Assembly: GCA_038501625.1 (NCBI GenBank)
Contig: JAZAYU010000911.1
Location: forward strand, 1 to 64,000
Reading direction: 5' to 3'
DNA: 64,000 bases
From: Corbicula japonica
Taxonomy: Eukaryota; Mollusca; Bivalvia; Venerida; Cyrenidae
A model generated the notes under the pieces. The model was not told the DNA's origin and did not search any database. It saw nothing but the letters and a program-made list of their open reading frames with translations. How positions within the stretch are numbered: position 1 is the stretch's first letter; each line of letters starts with the position of its first letter. Of this stretch, positions 22,525 to 35,100 are shown in pieces. A program made the position numbers and the translations under genes.

Positions 22525-25500
22525 GATCCTGTACTGGTTAAGCTAGAAAAAGAACTTGAAAAGCTCAAGCTAAGAACTAGCACAGAGAAGAATGAAAACG
22601 AAATCTTGCAGCGGTGCTATGATACACTTAAGAAAGAATCTGAGGAACAAGAGTCTTTGGTTTCCAGAGAACGAAAAGAACGAGAAAAATATGATCTTGA
22701 GGTAATAGAACTAGAACAGGTAAGGCATTGGGAAATCCACATTTTTAACCTTAAAATATATTTCGGTGGGAACTGGTGTATTCAAAGAGATCATTAGCTT
22801 CACAAAATATCATAACTTCGAGTTCTTTAATTTAAAACAGAAAACCCGAATGCCAATCTTACATCGGATGGAATAAAGACGCATTACATTTCAGCATTAT
22901 AATGATACTATATGTACGTAAACATGTAATAAAAGGTAAAAAAGAGAGCGTAAACGTATATCCAGGCTATAAAATTCAAAGGAAAATAACATGAAATATT
23001 TCATTTTAAAGAGTTATGCTTACCGTACATAAACGACTCCTACATCGTACTGCCCAGCTTCGCGATGATTCTCTGAATTAACTGTACATCTGTGTTTCAG
23101 ATGAATAGCGATCTCTAAAAACCGCATAAAACTAGCTTGACTGAGTTTATTCACATTGGATATGTATTTGACTGTCATACCAATTAAATAGTTACCTATT
23201 TAATTATATTTCAAATTATAGAGCATCATTCTCTTGAAGAAAGAAGTCAGCTCTCTAAATAATTTAAAAACAAGTCTTCAGTCGCAGCTGGACAGCCGTA
23301 ATAACGAGTTTGGTGTCTTGGTGTCCACGTACAAGGCTAGGCAGGAGCAGGATAACAGAAAAATCAAAGCTCTGCAATCAGAACTTAAGAAAATCAGGCA
23401 AGTAAAGCATTAGACAGAATAAACGTTTGGCAGCAGAAATGATGAAGTTACGTTTTTTTCCATTAACTAAAAGTCAACAAACACACTTATTGCTAAACTT
23501 TTGTTAACAAGTATACATATTATACATAATACATACCAATTAAATAGAATATCATAGTTATTTGAATCAAAACTAACAAAAAATCAGGCAAGTATTGCCG
23601 CATTCAAGATAAACTAAATTAAGCTGACAGGAAAGTTGTAGAGAAACAGACAGAATAAACGTTTTCAGCAGAAAGAATAATCGTTTTTTTTTCTTTTACA
23701 ACAAAAAGTGTGATTATTACTAAATTATGGGTAACGAGTAATCATAATAATTATACATATCGTCACCTAAGAATGAAAAGGTTCTATCTGACTTTTTCAT
23801 AGTTTTGAGAAAATTGACTTTTAGTGTTTGAATTTGCTTTTAAAAATCAGGAGTGAAGTATACAAAGTCAAACTTGTGTCCATGTATTTATTATGATCAA
23901 ACATTTATATTTGTGATTAAATATTTCTAAATCTAACAATAGCTCAATCAATATAATCAATAATGTAGATATGCCCCTTTACCCCTAACACATTTTCCAT
24001 CAAATTATACAACGAAAGGGTTCTATGTGGCAAATAGGTCCTTATGCTGTGATGTTTTTTGTGTTTTTTCGGATTTATGTTCTGGTATAAGGGCACATTT
24101 AACAAACAAAACCATTTCTCTGATAACTTTTGTGCAATTTTTGACCATAAAATATTGTTAAAAGGTTTCATACGAAAAATAAGACCTTTTACTAGGAACA
24201 ATAATATTTAATTAAGATAGTCAAACACGTTAAACTGTAAATGACAGAACTACAGATCAAACGAAGAGAATTTATAAAATAAATCAGAGTTATGAGCCAT
24301 TTAATTGTTCAATCTGAAATAAAATTAATAATCCTAAGTTTGTTTCACATGTACACAACTGATGTCAGCAGTTACACTTTCGTTTAAATTCTTCTTTGCC
24401 GTGATCTAGATCCACCTTGTTCGCCCAATGTTTATCTATGTAGGAAAGGGCTAAATTGTGTACTGTGAGATTGTGTACTGCAACATAAATGACATAATTT
24501 TGCTCTTAAAATGTGTTTTTTTCAAACCTGTTTTATTTAGCCAGGCAGATGACTGAATATACATTTTAGTTGTTGAAAGAGAATGGAATTATTATTCCTA
24601 ACAGGCTGTCTATATTTTCGTCAGCAACAGCAATCAACAAACAATCTTAAATACTGGCATTTCAGTGGTCACTACAGCTTATAATAAATATCTTCATTGA
24701 TATAAGAGATATGTGGTTCATTCATTTAAATAATCCTAATGGTTTCTGCGTACAAATTACCAGTGAATAGTTAATAAAATGTAAGGTTAATTCTAGTCAT
24801 CGTTCCTTGGCAAATGATAATGATGTAACTATCCCATTTAGCGTTAGCAAAACTATGTCTAAGAAATGTTACTGTAATTATACAAACATCATCAATTGAT
24901 AACATAGGTGTATGTGCCTCATGTTATCAGTTTGTTTAGGGAGAAAAGGTTCTATTAGGCAAATAGAACCTTTTATGTCACATTTTATTGAACACCGTTA
25001 AATAAAGTTTGCAATACAAAGGACCTATATGCCAGATATGCCCTTTTACCGTTAACTTATTTTTGAAAATGCAGATACAACCTTTGATTTCTTATCAATA
25101 TATCGGTAATAAAAATTAATATAGCTTAGATATTTTTACAGAAGCTGCCAATGGATAAATCAGTCCTAAAAATGTGAAAATCTCACATTTTGACCAAAAT
25201 GTCACTCACACACAGATAGAACCTTTTCATTCTTATGTGACGATATAGCATTCTAATAGTCTTGAACTCTGATTATGGTGAACAAGTAAAAATTAAAACA
25301 TAAATATTATCCATAATACATACCAATAATCTTGAACGCTGGCTCATGACTTGTTAAACTAAATTACATGTAATTAATAAAATTATATTATAAAATTTGT
25401 AGCAAACCGTATAGTAAACCATTTTTATAAACATCATACAACATGTTTGAAATTCTAGCTCATTATGTTTAATTTTTCATAACATATCTCTTATGAATTC

Positions 25501-28500
25501 AAACACTAAATATTTCAATGCTTACTTACAATTACCTTTACATGGTTATGTACAATAATAATATAATATATTTTGAAGAACACAACTAACATTATCAAAA
25601 AGGTGGGCACATTCTAAAATATTTTAAATATAATACTTTAAAATTTACTATTTTAAATAAATGAGTATTAGTACATTTTTATTGTGGAAATGCATATATT
25701 AAGGTTTGTATACGGATCTGCCAGTGAGGACCACGAGAAAGAGCCTAACAGCCTGTCTAGCCAGACTCGGGATCGTCAGCATCAGAGGAGGTCTGCAGCG
25801 AAGAAATATAAATTACCGCCGGGTATGCAATTTCTGTATACTTTACTTAAAATACGTTATGCAGAGCAACAAGTTTAAAACAGAGAATACATGTAGTAGT
25901 TATTAAACGCCTGGCTGCAGACACAAAGATAAAATTTAACTTTTGAAAGAAATAAAAATGTTGCGACTTTACGATAAAGGCGTGTTTTAATTATAATGTT
26001 GAAAAAAAGGAAACTGCCATTCTCATCAAGAGCGTCTAAACATAGTTGTGTACACGTCTAGAACGACTTGTTGTCTTTTTTTAAATTGGTCATGTATGAA
26101 GTTGTGAGTTAATAATCAATAGAAAAAAGTTTTAAAAGAATAAACAATACATCACTGGTTAAACACCGAGAAATGGTTTAAAAACTGACCGATTATTATG
26201 ATTAAATTGATAAAGGGCCTCCAGTATTTGACTCGAACAATTTACTTTAATAAGCGCCAACAGTCAGTTTTAGCTAATATCATTTATTTGTTCGTCTAAG
26301 AAATAAACCAGGCCGATCGGGGTCTCTTTATATAATTATCATTTGCAAAAGAAAAAGTACATGCAACAGCCCTTTAAATAATAATGCAATGAGATCCCAC
26401 CGTTTAATTACAGTGTTTGGGTGAATGTTCTGATAGTTTTGATCTTATAAAATGGCCCTTATGTTATAGTTTTGTATAAACTTTTAGATTGCAAATGCCT
26501 TAAACAAAGTCAAATACATGTCGTCTAAGGCTCCTGAAATATAAATTGTTCCCAGAACCTCGATGGGAATAGGCTCTCATTCATATATTCTTAAGAATTC
26601 AGAAGCTGGCTTAATGTTAGATATTGCAAATTCGAGTATTCTGTCAAGTAAACATGTCTACCAGAATTTATCTTATACAAATCGAATCCATCACAAGTCT
26701 AACTTTTCGTTGAAGAAAAGAACAAACTTTACCTTCATTGTAAATGCTACAAAATGTTAAACATTTTATAGCACACATGATAGTCTTAATGTTTGTTTAA
26801 ACTTTAAAACTCTTTTCGAAATTGAATAACTTTATTTTCTTTCTTCTTAAAGATCCTCGGGCTGCAGGCTTTGATGTCGGTAAAAAAGTAAAATACATCG
26901 ATTGGGTACGTGAGAAATATTAATATAATATGGCTACCTATTATAACACTATGCAGAGCGGCGGCCAGCTAGACTATAAAACTGAAAAAAAGTTTCCTAA
27001 ATTAACGCCTTCTTTTCTATGACATATTAAATATAAGCCGGTTTTGACTAATTCTTAAAGGGTCATTCTACGTGTACTTTCCCAAATTTGAATGGATTAA
27101 GCATGTTTTGTGAGATATTAAAGTTCATATTATAATTGGACTGGAAATCGCAGTTTTTACCTGACGTGTACATGTATACACAAGGCATTTCTTGGACAAT
27201 GCCGTCCAGCTAACTGATGATAGCTTAGCCACAATAATCTGAAGGGAGCTTTTTGACTGTAAAACGAATGTGTATGAGGACTTTACCTACATGTTGTTAT
27301 ATGTCATTGAACAACCTGTTTTTGTAACTTTATACCAATGACTGGGTTTGGTCTGCATTATAGGTCCCATAAAATACAACTGTACTGTACTAGGGCATAG
27401 TGACCGGGTTGTTTTTTTTCAACGTGTATGGTGTGAATAGTATTGGTTTAAGCTAGCTCTGAGAGGGTTTTAGACAGTGGCCTTCGTACAATTGCTGGAA
27501 ACATATGCGTCGGAGACACGTGTGTCCCTAAGGAAGCTTCAGAGTAGGTGTTGGGGTAGGGTTTCTAGATAGTGCCTTCAGACAATTGCTAGCAACAGAT
27601 GCGTCTGAGACACTTCTAAGGTATCTCCAGAGTAGGTGTTGAGTATTGTTGAGGTAATTGTTAGGTAAGACAGTGTTCTCAGACTATTGTTGACGAAGAT
27701 GTATAACGGTCACAACTGATTCTTTTAATTAATCTCAGATTATTGGACGGAAGTTCTGGACCAATGGATTCTCAGGACATCACAGAGAGTGTGGGAGACA
27801 CTATTGTCAAGCAGGGTTTTAGTGTTGGTGTATGATTTTAGACGTTTTGGTTGAGGTTTGCTTTGATTCTGATTTGTTCATGACTTTATTTGCGCAGTGT
27901 TTGTAAGTGCTTGTTGTTCGAATTTAATTATTGTAACAGTGTTATTTATCTTTGTGGATATTTTTAAGCTTGTGGTTCAAAGCTTTATTGTCTGAAAATA
28001 GTTTGTGTATAGTGAAACTGCTCAGAGTATGCGCTGATAATGTGTGTGCTTGTCATGCAAGATTGTTTTATTTCTATTAACTGAAATTGTGCTCAGGGTG
28101 AGTACCTGAGAGTTTAAGAATAATTATTTTGTCGAGATGATTCATTGTCCTGGATAGTGTTGGCATATTTTCGGCTGATTCTTAGCTTGATTATTTTGTT
28201 TCCCCCAATCATTGAAATCATTATTAACATTTTGGAGCAAAGCTTGGGGAAAGTTTATTATATTTTTTAAAACAATAGCAATTGCTTGAACATATTTGAA
28301 ATCATTTTTAGAGAAAATATATATATTGGCTGAAACAAATAGTCTGTTTAAGTGCCTTCCGCTCGAGGCACGTTGCACAAGCAAGACAAACCACTGTTAC
28401 GCAAATCATGTAAACTTTAAAAAATGTTATTATTAATAATATTTACCAATATGTTAGTTTAAACTGTTGAGCAATTTAGTTACGCTACTACTCCCACTTC

Positions 28501-29114
28501 TATTACTGCTAACATTTCTTCTCAGTAACACGTATCTTTTGTTGCTGTTAAATCCTATGAGAATGCAGACTGCTACTATTTCTACTGTTTGCACATATAG
28601 TAACAAACTACAACAACTACAATATTTTTTTCTGCTACTACGACTATCTTGTTCTTCTATTAAACTACTTATATAATTCAACTTCATAAATGACTAATGT
28701 TGCTGTTTGTGATCCTTACACTAATATGACTAGCACTAGAACAGCATCACCAACAACATCAATAACGTAGTTTTCTTCTGCTACAGTAACTGTTTCTGCT
28801 TGAGAACAGGTAGCAGCAGAATATGCTCCATCGCGTTCGTGTAACAAACATGAAAATCACATTCTGTACTTACATGTATCAATTTCAAAATAATCTGCGT
28901 TCGAAAATATAACTGATATACTATGAAATGATAACACATGATGTACATGATTGCAACTTATGCCAAGTCATTATATTGTATGTTTAAGAGATGGACTGGC
29001 ACTGTGACTGCTGTTTACCTGTCAGGATATGTTGACGTGAAATGGGATAACGGCCATTATTACCGTGGATATGCAGTAGGAGCTGAAGAAGAGTACCACG
29101 TGGAACTTCTGTAA
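22525..29114 (+). CDS. Coiled-coil / MIB-HERC2-like protein, unit C
   Basis: Five exons: 22525-22719, 23222-23397, 25725-25822, 26853-26905 and 28989-29114 (stop TAA at 29112), with the same phases as unit B. The coiled coil reads DPVLVKLEKELEKLKLRTS, then LNNLKTSLQSQLDSRNNEF and KALQSELKKI. Exon 3 reads SEDHEKEPNSLSSQTRDRQ. Exons 4-5 give DPRAAGFDVGKKVKYIDW joined to RWTGTVTAV, GYVDVKWDNG and YHVELL. The exon 2 donor is GC (ATCAG|GCAAGT). Compared with unit B, exon 2 is seven codons longer, exon 3 one codon longer and exon 4 three codons shorter, all in frame. That pattern suggests selection for an open frame. No start ATG is visible upstream of exon 1. Introns resemble those of unit A more than unit B, especially around exon 4 and before exon 5. 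Confidence 0.7.
23397..23403 (+). other. GC splice donor, unit C
   Basis: AG|GCAAGT is a full match to the consensus known for GC-AG introns. Using the GT four bases later would put TGA immediately after CAA on joining exon 3, so GC is the only usable site. Confidence 0.7.
23580..23690 (+). repeat. Intronic duplicate of the exon 2 donor region
   Basis: AAATCAGGCAAGT recurs about 190 bp after the true donor, followed by a diverged copy of the intron start (ACAGACAGAATAAACG, TTCAGCAGAAA). It resembles the unit A sequence at 1-70 and could act as a cryptic donor. Confidence 0.6.
23757..25246. mobile_element. TIR element (~1.49 kb), non-autonomous
   Basis: The ends are inverted copies: CGTCACCTAAGAATGAAAAG and on through GTTCTATCTG at 23761-23790, and the reverse complement at 25213-25242, with one mismatch in 30. 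ATAT flanks both ends and may be a TA- or ATAT-type target duplication. The inner sequence carries more copies of the end motif, including an internal dyad AAAAGGTTCTATT/AATAGAACCTTTT near 24944-24976. No transposase frame is visible. It fills most of intron 2 of unit C. Confidence 0.65.
27440..27700. repeat. ~115-bp tandem repeat in intron 4 of unit C
   Basis: GTTTTAGACAGTGGCCTTC, CAATTGCTGGAAACA, TGCGTCGGAGACAC and CAGAGTAGGTGTTG recur once clearly and once in decayed form. Confidence 0.65.
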
Positions 29115-29283
29115 AGATTGTTGCATATTTCAATTCGAATGTATGTTATTAGAAAGGTCAAAGTCGCGAAATATAGGTGTCAAGTGCATGATTATTTTAC
29201 TTCTTTACTAACTTTTTTTCTTATTTGTGCCGCCTTGCAGGTAACCCCTTTCATTTATTTTATACATAATATGTTTATATACA

Positions 29284-30293
29284 ACATGTTGAAGCAGATC
29301 TCCAGAATAATTTAATTTTGATTGAAAAATGGTGTTCCATCAACAATATGCTTTTACATCCTGATAAAACTAAACGTATGGATATTGGTACAAGACAAAA
29401 AACTGAAAAATTTAGCCCCACTTCATCTCACAGTATCGGGAAAATATATCGAGAATGTTAAAACCAGAAAAGTATTGGGTGTTTACATAGAAAATAATAT
29501 GTCTTGGAAAACTCAGACAAACAAAATGTCTTTGAAACTTAACTCTAAGATTGCCCTTTTGAGAAGAATTTCACATTATCTCACATACGACACATAAGTT
29601 CTGTACTATAATGCTTAAATTATGTCCTCTTTTGATTATTGTTGTACTGTCTGGGGCAAAGGAAACCAGTCTGAGATTAGCAAAATAGTAAAAATTCAGA
29701 AAAGAGCTGCTCGCATCGTTTTATGCAAGTCTTACCGATACACCGTCATCCTCTCTTTTCAAAGAACTGAAATGGCTACCTTTTCAATACAGATGTAAAT
29801 ATCACGCGGCGCTTCTAGTTTTCAAATCCATAAACAATCAAACACCTAGCTTTATATCAGACCTATTGAAATTCTCTACAAATGATAAATATAATCTTCG
29901 CTCTTCGACTTGGAAAAGTCTCTCACAATTGACTCCACGAACAAATTACTTAAAAGACACGTTCAGTTACTACAGTAGAGAAGTGTGGAATAATATACCA
30001 ATAACAATACGTTCAGTGAAGACACCCAATTCCTTTAAACATCTTTTGAAACAATATCTATTTAATCTGTCGCAATCTTGATGTAATTAAATTATATACA
30101 ATTTTTCATATTTTAATGAGTGTCTGTCTGTTGTGAGTGTCAAATGTTTTGTTTTCATTAACATTAAATGTTGTTGTTTTTATAGAATTGGTTTGTAATT
30201 GTTTATTTTGTTAAGAAGGTCATATGGTAAATAAGATTGACATCCTTTTGTTCAAACTTAATATGTAACCTTCTAAAAATAAAGAATTTATTA

Positions 30294-30344
<51 letters not shown>
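29284..30344 (+). pseudogene. 5'-truncated non-LTR retrotransposon, reverse-transcriptase C-terminus
   Basis: The conceptual protein starts inside the reverse transcriptase (VEADLQNNLILIEKW, then HPDKTKRM). It continues as ENVKTRKVLGVYIENNMSWK, LNSKIALLRRISHYL, SSFDYCCTVWGK and QKRAARIVLCKS. It ends with a typical C-terminus (YNLRSSTWKSLSQL, FSYYSREVWNNIP, SFKHLLKQYLFN) and stop TGA at 30079-30081. At least two frameshifts (near 29400 and 29740) and two in-frame stops (near 29596 and 29615) kill it. The 3' end is AAAATAAAGAATTTA followed by TTA repeats (30294-30344). The layout suggests the CR1/Jockey group; the exact clade is unresolved. Confidence 0.85.
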
Positions 30345-30346
<2 letters not shown>

Positions 30347-31005
30347 GAAACACAAACATATGTAATTTAATATACATGTAAACAGCGATTCATGATTCGT
30401 TTATCTAAACACACATATACAACGTATATGTGTAAATTCTATTTCAATTGAAAAAGGCCTATTATGATGTTTTACTTCAAGTATTATATTTTCTAATAGG
30501 AGTATCAAGATACTTTTTGTATAAATTCCTGTTATAACTCTATACAGCTTATAATAATATCTTTATACATTTAAAAAAAGTTTTGTAAATACACCTTGTT
30601 AAATAACTACAATGTATTAAATTAATGTATTTGATCATTATAAACAAATAATATATTTTTAAATGAAAACAAATGCAAGCTGTCCCTATTTAGAGGCAAA
30701 ATTGTTTGTATTATAAAGTTGTGGATAGCTGTTTTACAATAATTAAAAAATCTGAAGCAGACTTGCATAATAGTGTTTATAACAAAAATTTAGATGACCA
30801 AAATTAAAAGGATAAATAATTTTCAAGTAAAGACAAAAATGTGTTTTGATTGTATGTGTTTTCTCTCAGAATAACTCAGAAAAAAAACAAAGCAAAACAA
30901 TAGCAAGTATTTTGTAACATTTATAAATCTTTGCCATTTAGTACATGTATTATGAATTTCTATCTTGTCATTCCGCAGTACAATCACTCTTTCCAAATAT
31001 ATTCT
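30345..31005. other. AT-rich spacer, nothing recognised
   Basis: No coding signal, tandem repeat or paired termini noticed. Confidence 0.4.
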
Positions 31006-31275
31006 GCAATTTATATTTGAAGCATATCTTTACACGGTTTTTGTTTCACTTGTTTCATTTTATAAATATAAAATTTACACAAAATTATTATATAATTTAA
31101 ACAATCGTTGAATTGACCAGGTTTATCTATAATAGCAACACAACTATTTTGAAGACCTAACCTAATATGTATATTTTGAGATAAGATTGTTCCCTTAGCT
31201 AGTTGATTCCATAAATTTTGAGTTATGTGACACTCCCAAAATAAATGTTCCAAAGTTTCGCTATGCATACAACTT
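31006..31275 (-). pseudogene. Relic of an L1-type retrotransposon zinc-binding C-terminus
   Basis: The minus-strand frame reads CMHSETLEHLFWECHITQN followed by LWNQLAKG. This matches the C-x4-ETLEHLFWEC-x(n)-LW pattern of the zinc-binding segment (zf-RVT type) after reverse transcriptases of L1/Tx1-like elements. It runs to a stop at 31011. Upstream on the minus strand the frame is lost within about 15 codons, so only a fragment remains. Confidence 0.65.
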
Positions 31276-32177
31276 ATAAATCATTGATTCAAAGACGACG
31301 GTTATAAGAATGACGTACTATAACATTCTGCATGCTTGGTGATTATTCTCTTTGACTAGCTTTTAAATTCCATCAAATTATGATAAAATGTATTCTAATC
31401 TTAGTCATGTCAGTTGAATGGATAAACCAGATAATTATGACGGATTTGTTTAAATTTTATCAAATTCTTGTATTTAGTTTTATGTGTAACAGATGGTTTC
31501 CTTAATGATCATGTCGATGCTGTATGTAATAATTTTCATTAAATAATGCTGTGGAGAAATTCGCAATTATGCTTCTTTTGTTGTGTAACCTATATTTTTA
31601 CTTCCAGTTTCTAATAAAGAGCTTTGATAAAATCAATTACCCAGCGATAAAGTGATGTGTCAGTTTTCCACCTGGTTCATTGGGAATTAACTGACGACAG
31701 TAGGTGTATATTCTGTTAAAATATAATAATACGAATTATGGTAGTTCAGCAGTTAATTAGTGAAACTAATATCACTTTTATTAAATTAATTATCTCACAT
31801 CGGCTCAAAAATTTACATATTTGCCCAGCAATTCCCATATTGGCCCAGTGCATTTTTCATATGAGTTTGGTGCTTTTATTCTGTTAATTAAAAGTGCCAT
31901 GATTAATCAAGTGAATTAACATTGGCCATGTTATTTGGTCTCGGGCAGTCGCATCTACCTTTGGGCTTTATCCTCGAGAACATATTACTACCCTTGACCC
32001 AATAACAAGGCCAATATGAATTCATTTGATTAATAACATTAAATAACATATATTAAATGTGTGTGTTTGCTTTATTACTGAATTAATGAATATAGATGCA
32101 TATGTGTGATAAAGAAATATATAATTTCACGAGCAAATTGTCAAAATCCACTGTCACAATGTGAAACAATAGGCTTG
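31276..32177. other. Spacer 3' of the GTPase gene, with a foldback
   Basis: Mostly AT-rich. The foldback at 31902-32034 is listed separately. No coding signal. Confidence 0.4.
31902..32034. repeat. Foldback with ~50-bp arms
   Basis: ATTAATCAAGTGAATTAACA and TTGGCCATGTTATTTGG on the left are mirrored by CCCAATAACAAGGCCAATAT and GAATTCATTTGATTAAT on the right. CTTTGGGC and CTCGAG lie near the centre. MITE-like. Confidence 0.65.
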
Positions 32178-35100
32178 TCAACAATAACACGCATTATACC
32201 TAAACTTGTCTTTCACCAGTCTCACAACGTTGACAACTTCTAAATTACTATGTCTTCTGTAGTCCATCATCAGGTCAGCAACTGAATCAAATACTTCATC
32301 AATCTGTTGTTTGCAATTTAGGTCCACCTGTATATACTTGACCGTATGGTCTTTACAGAAACTGTCAATTTCTGTCTGTGAGATGACGTCTTGATCCGTA
32401 TGTGCAAACTCACGAAAATGTAGTGGCCGCGGAAGTTTAGAGCGGTTTATTCCTACCACAAGGATAGGAATGTCTTCTTGTAAACAGTCTTTAACATCAA
32501 CTAACCTGTTTTTAAATAAAGCCAAACATGCACATTTATTTAGTTTATTAAAGTAATAGTTAAATGGACAGAGCAATCTTTACATACAACTGTCAGGACA
32601 GACACAATTCAATTGGGATGTATGTAGAGCCAATGTACTGTGGAGACGGAATACTTTGGGCTACATGGATATCCGTCATTGAATGTTTAGATCTTAGATT
32701 GAAAAATGTGCCTATTGGAGTTAACATAGAGATAAACAAGAATAAAAAACTTATTTATAACCGGGAATTTTCGCATAACGGACGTGTATCATCGAACAGG
32801 CTTCACGAATACATTTTCATAGAATATGTTGTTTTTGTCTTGACCTGAACAAAGAGGTTAGAATATTTAATATTACACTTTGAAATTCGAAAATCATAAT
32901 CAGAAAACGCATTGGTCTTTTACTTTTTGCAGATGAGGAAGCACCTAGTCATTAAAGAGCCTTTACCATTTCGTGAATCAAAAGTTCTAACCTTTTTATC
33001 CTGGGTCAGAAATGCGTATGCGCAATTTTCCTGGGTCATTTAGAAATATTCGCTAGGCTTTAAGATAGATTTTGATAAATCGAAAAAGTTGGAAAATTAT
33101 GAATGTGCGCCATCTTCACCGTTCATGTATGAGTCTTCACCGATTTTGAGGTTTATAATTTAGAATACATCATTTTTCTTAATCATCATTGTCTCTTCAA
33201 CTTTCACTATTAGTCTTAAATAAACGTGCCTACATCGAAATAACTGACGAATGAATGAATGAATGAATGAATGAATGAATGAATGAATGAATGAATGAAT
33301 GAATGAATGAATGAATGAATGAATGAATGAATGAATGAATGAATGAATGAATGAACGAATGAATGAACAGATTATTCAGTCAATCTGAAACCGAAATCAA
33401 AAACGGTAAAGGGGCTGTATAAAGGTAATATTAGCCTACAAACCACAATAAAAGCGCGCGTATTCTTTTTGTGCAGTGATTGCAATTAAAATGATTACAG
33501 TGTATATGCCGGTAAATTTTAATAAAGCAGGTAACGAACAACGAACATTCGATTACGGATAATAATGTATGAAACCGCAAAATCACTAAACGCATGGCTA
33601 CATGTACGTGCTATTTCTCAAACCTAACAATAAATATTGTTTTAAGTTTATGAGCTACAGGTTTATGTGATATGAATGTTTCAGTTATGAATTTATCAAG
33701 TGTTAAAATACAATTCACCATTGCATGTTTTAACATGCCATATGTTAGCTAAAATGTATTGCACAATAAATAAAGTTAAAAACAAACTGCTAACATTTAC
33801 ACCACAGGCATGCTATTGAACACATCATGCGGTTTTCATTTAATCACATCATGTATACAACTAAATGCATTGAAATAATGAATGAGAAACTCACTCATTA
33901 CATGTACTAGTATGCGTATAATACGACCGCATGATACATTTTATTGCGCAATATCTATCATTTAATTTCTACTTAAAGAGGGCATTCGCGAAGAATGAAA
34001 GGTATGATATCTTAACATAACATCATTTCATTTAAAAAAAAAGATGAAATGGGAACTTTGAAAGCCACCGAACACGACAAATATGAAAATACTGCAGGCT
34101 CGGTTTGAATGAGCCTGTTCATGGGCAACTCTGTAATTACACCAATAAATAGTACAATTTTAGACCATCCCAAACGATGGTATGCATATGGCGGTGAACA
34201 TGGAACCTTTAATGAGGTATTTTCAGATTAATACCATTCCATGTTCAGCGGCGTATGGTCCCCAGATAAAAGAATGGGTTTGCCCTAAACGAGAAAACAA
34301 TGGGCGGAACTAAACAAAATGAAATTTAGACAGGGGATCTTAGAATATAAATCCTGCATCACAGACGACGAAGCCAAAGGCAAAATATAAAAAGCAGGAA
34401 GTATATCCTTGGGGGTGATTGGACAATATCCAAACCAATATTGGCTGGGATATTGAAACCACCTATCTATAAACTTGCCGAAATATTAAAACTAAAGTAA
34501 ATTTAGAGGTACTATAAACATAGCACATAAGTATCGTGCTCAACGACCTTCAAAGGACGTAACTGATAACAGCACTGATTGAACAGTTTTTCACAGTTAT
34601 GCTCTGTTAACAAGATATTTGCATAGTTGACCCTTTTACCCTAAGTAGGCTTAAGTTTGGGATATGGTCTTTGCACATCATTTCAACTCGATAAGAGTGA
34701 ATATTAGTAAGAAGTTTGATGATCAGAAGTCCCTTAAAGAATTGCTTACATGTGCTGTAGGAAACTTATTTGCAAGAGTATTTTTAATTATCAAACGGCA
34801 ATTATGGAGATATAAAAACTGATTTTAGTCTCATAAATGCAATTTGGTGCAGTTTCAGCTGATAAGTATTTATGTTAAGTTTGACGACACTCGAATAATT
34901 ATTGACTTCAGTACATAGACAGGATACAATTGTGAATAGCGAAACCTAGGTGAACTTTTTCTTATGTACATGTAGCCATCTTGATTATAAGTCTTATTTT
35001 CAATTTTTTATTATAAACAATTTCTGCTAAAATTAACAACACTTACCTTTTTAAATTGTGTAATCGTATATACATTAATATATGTTTATCTTAGTATAAA

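Noticed and set aside
28454..28687. Leucine-rich small frames on both strands in the unit C intron
   Set aside because: The sequence is a run of imperfect TAC/CTT/CTG triplets, which opens frames on both strands.
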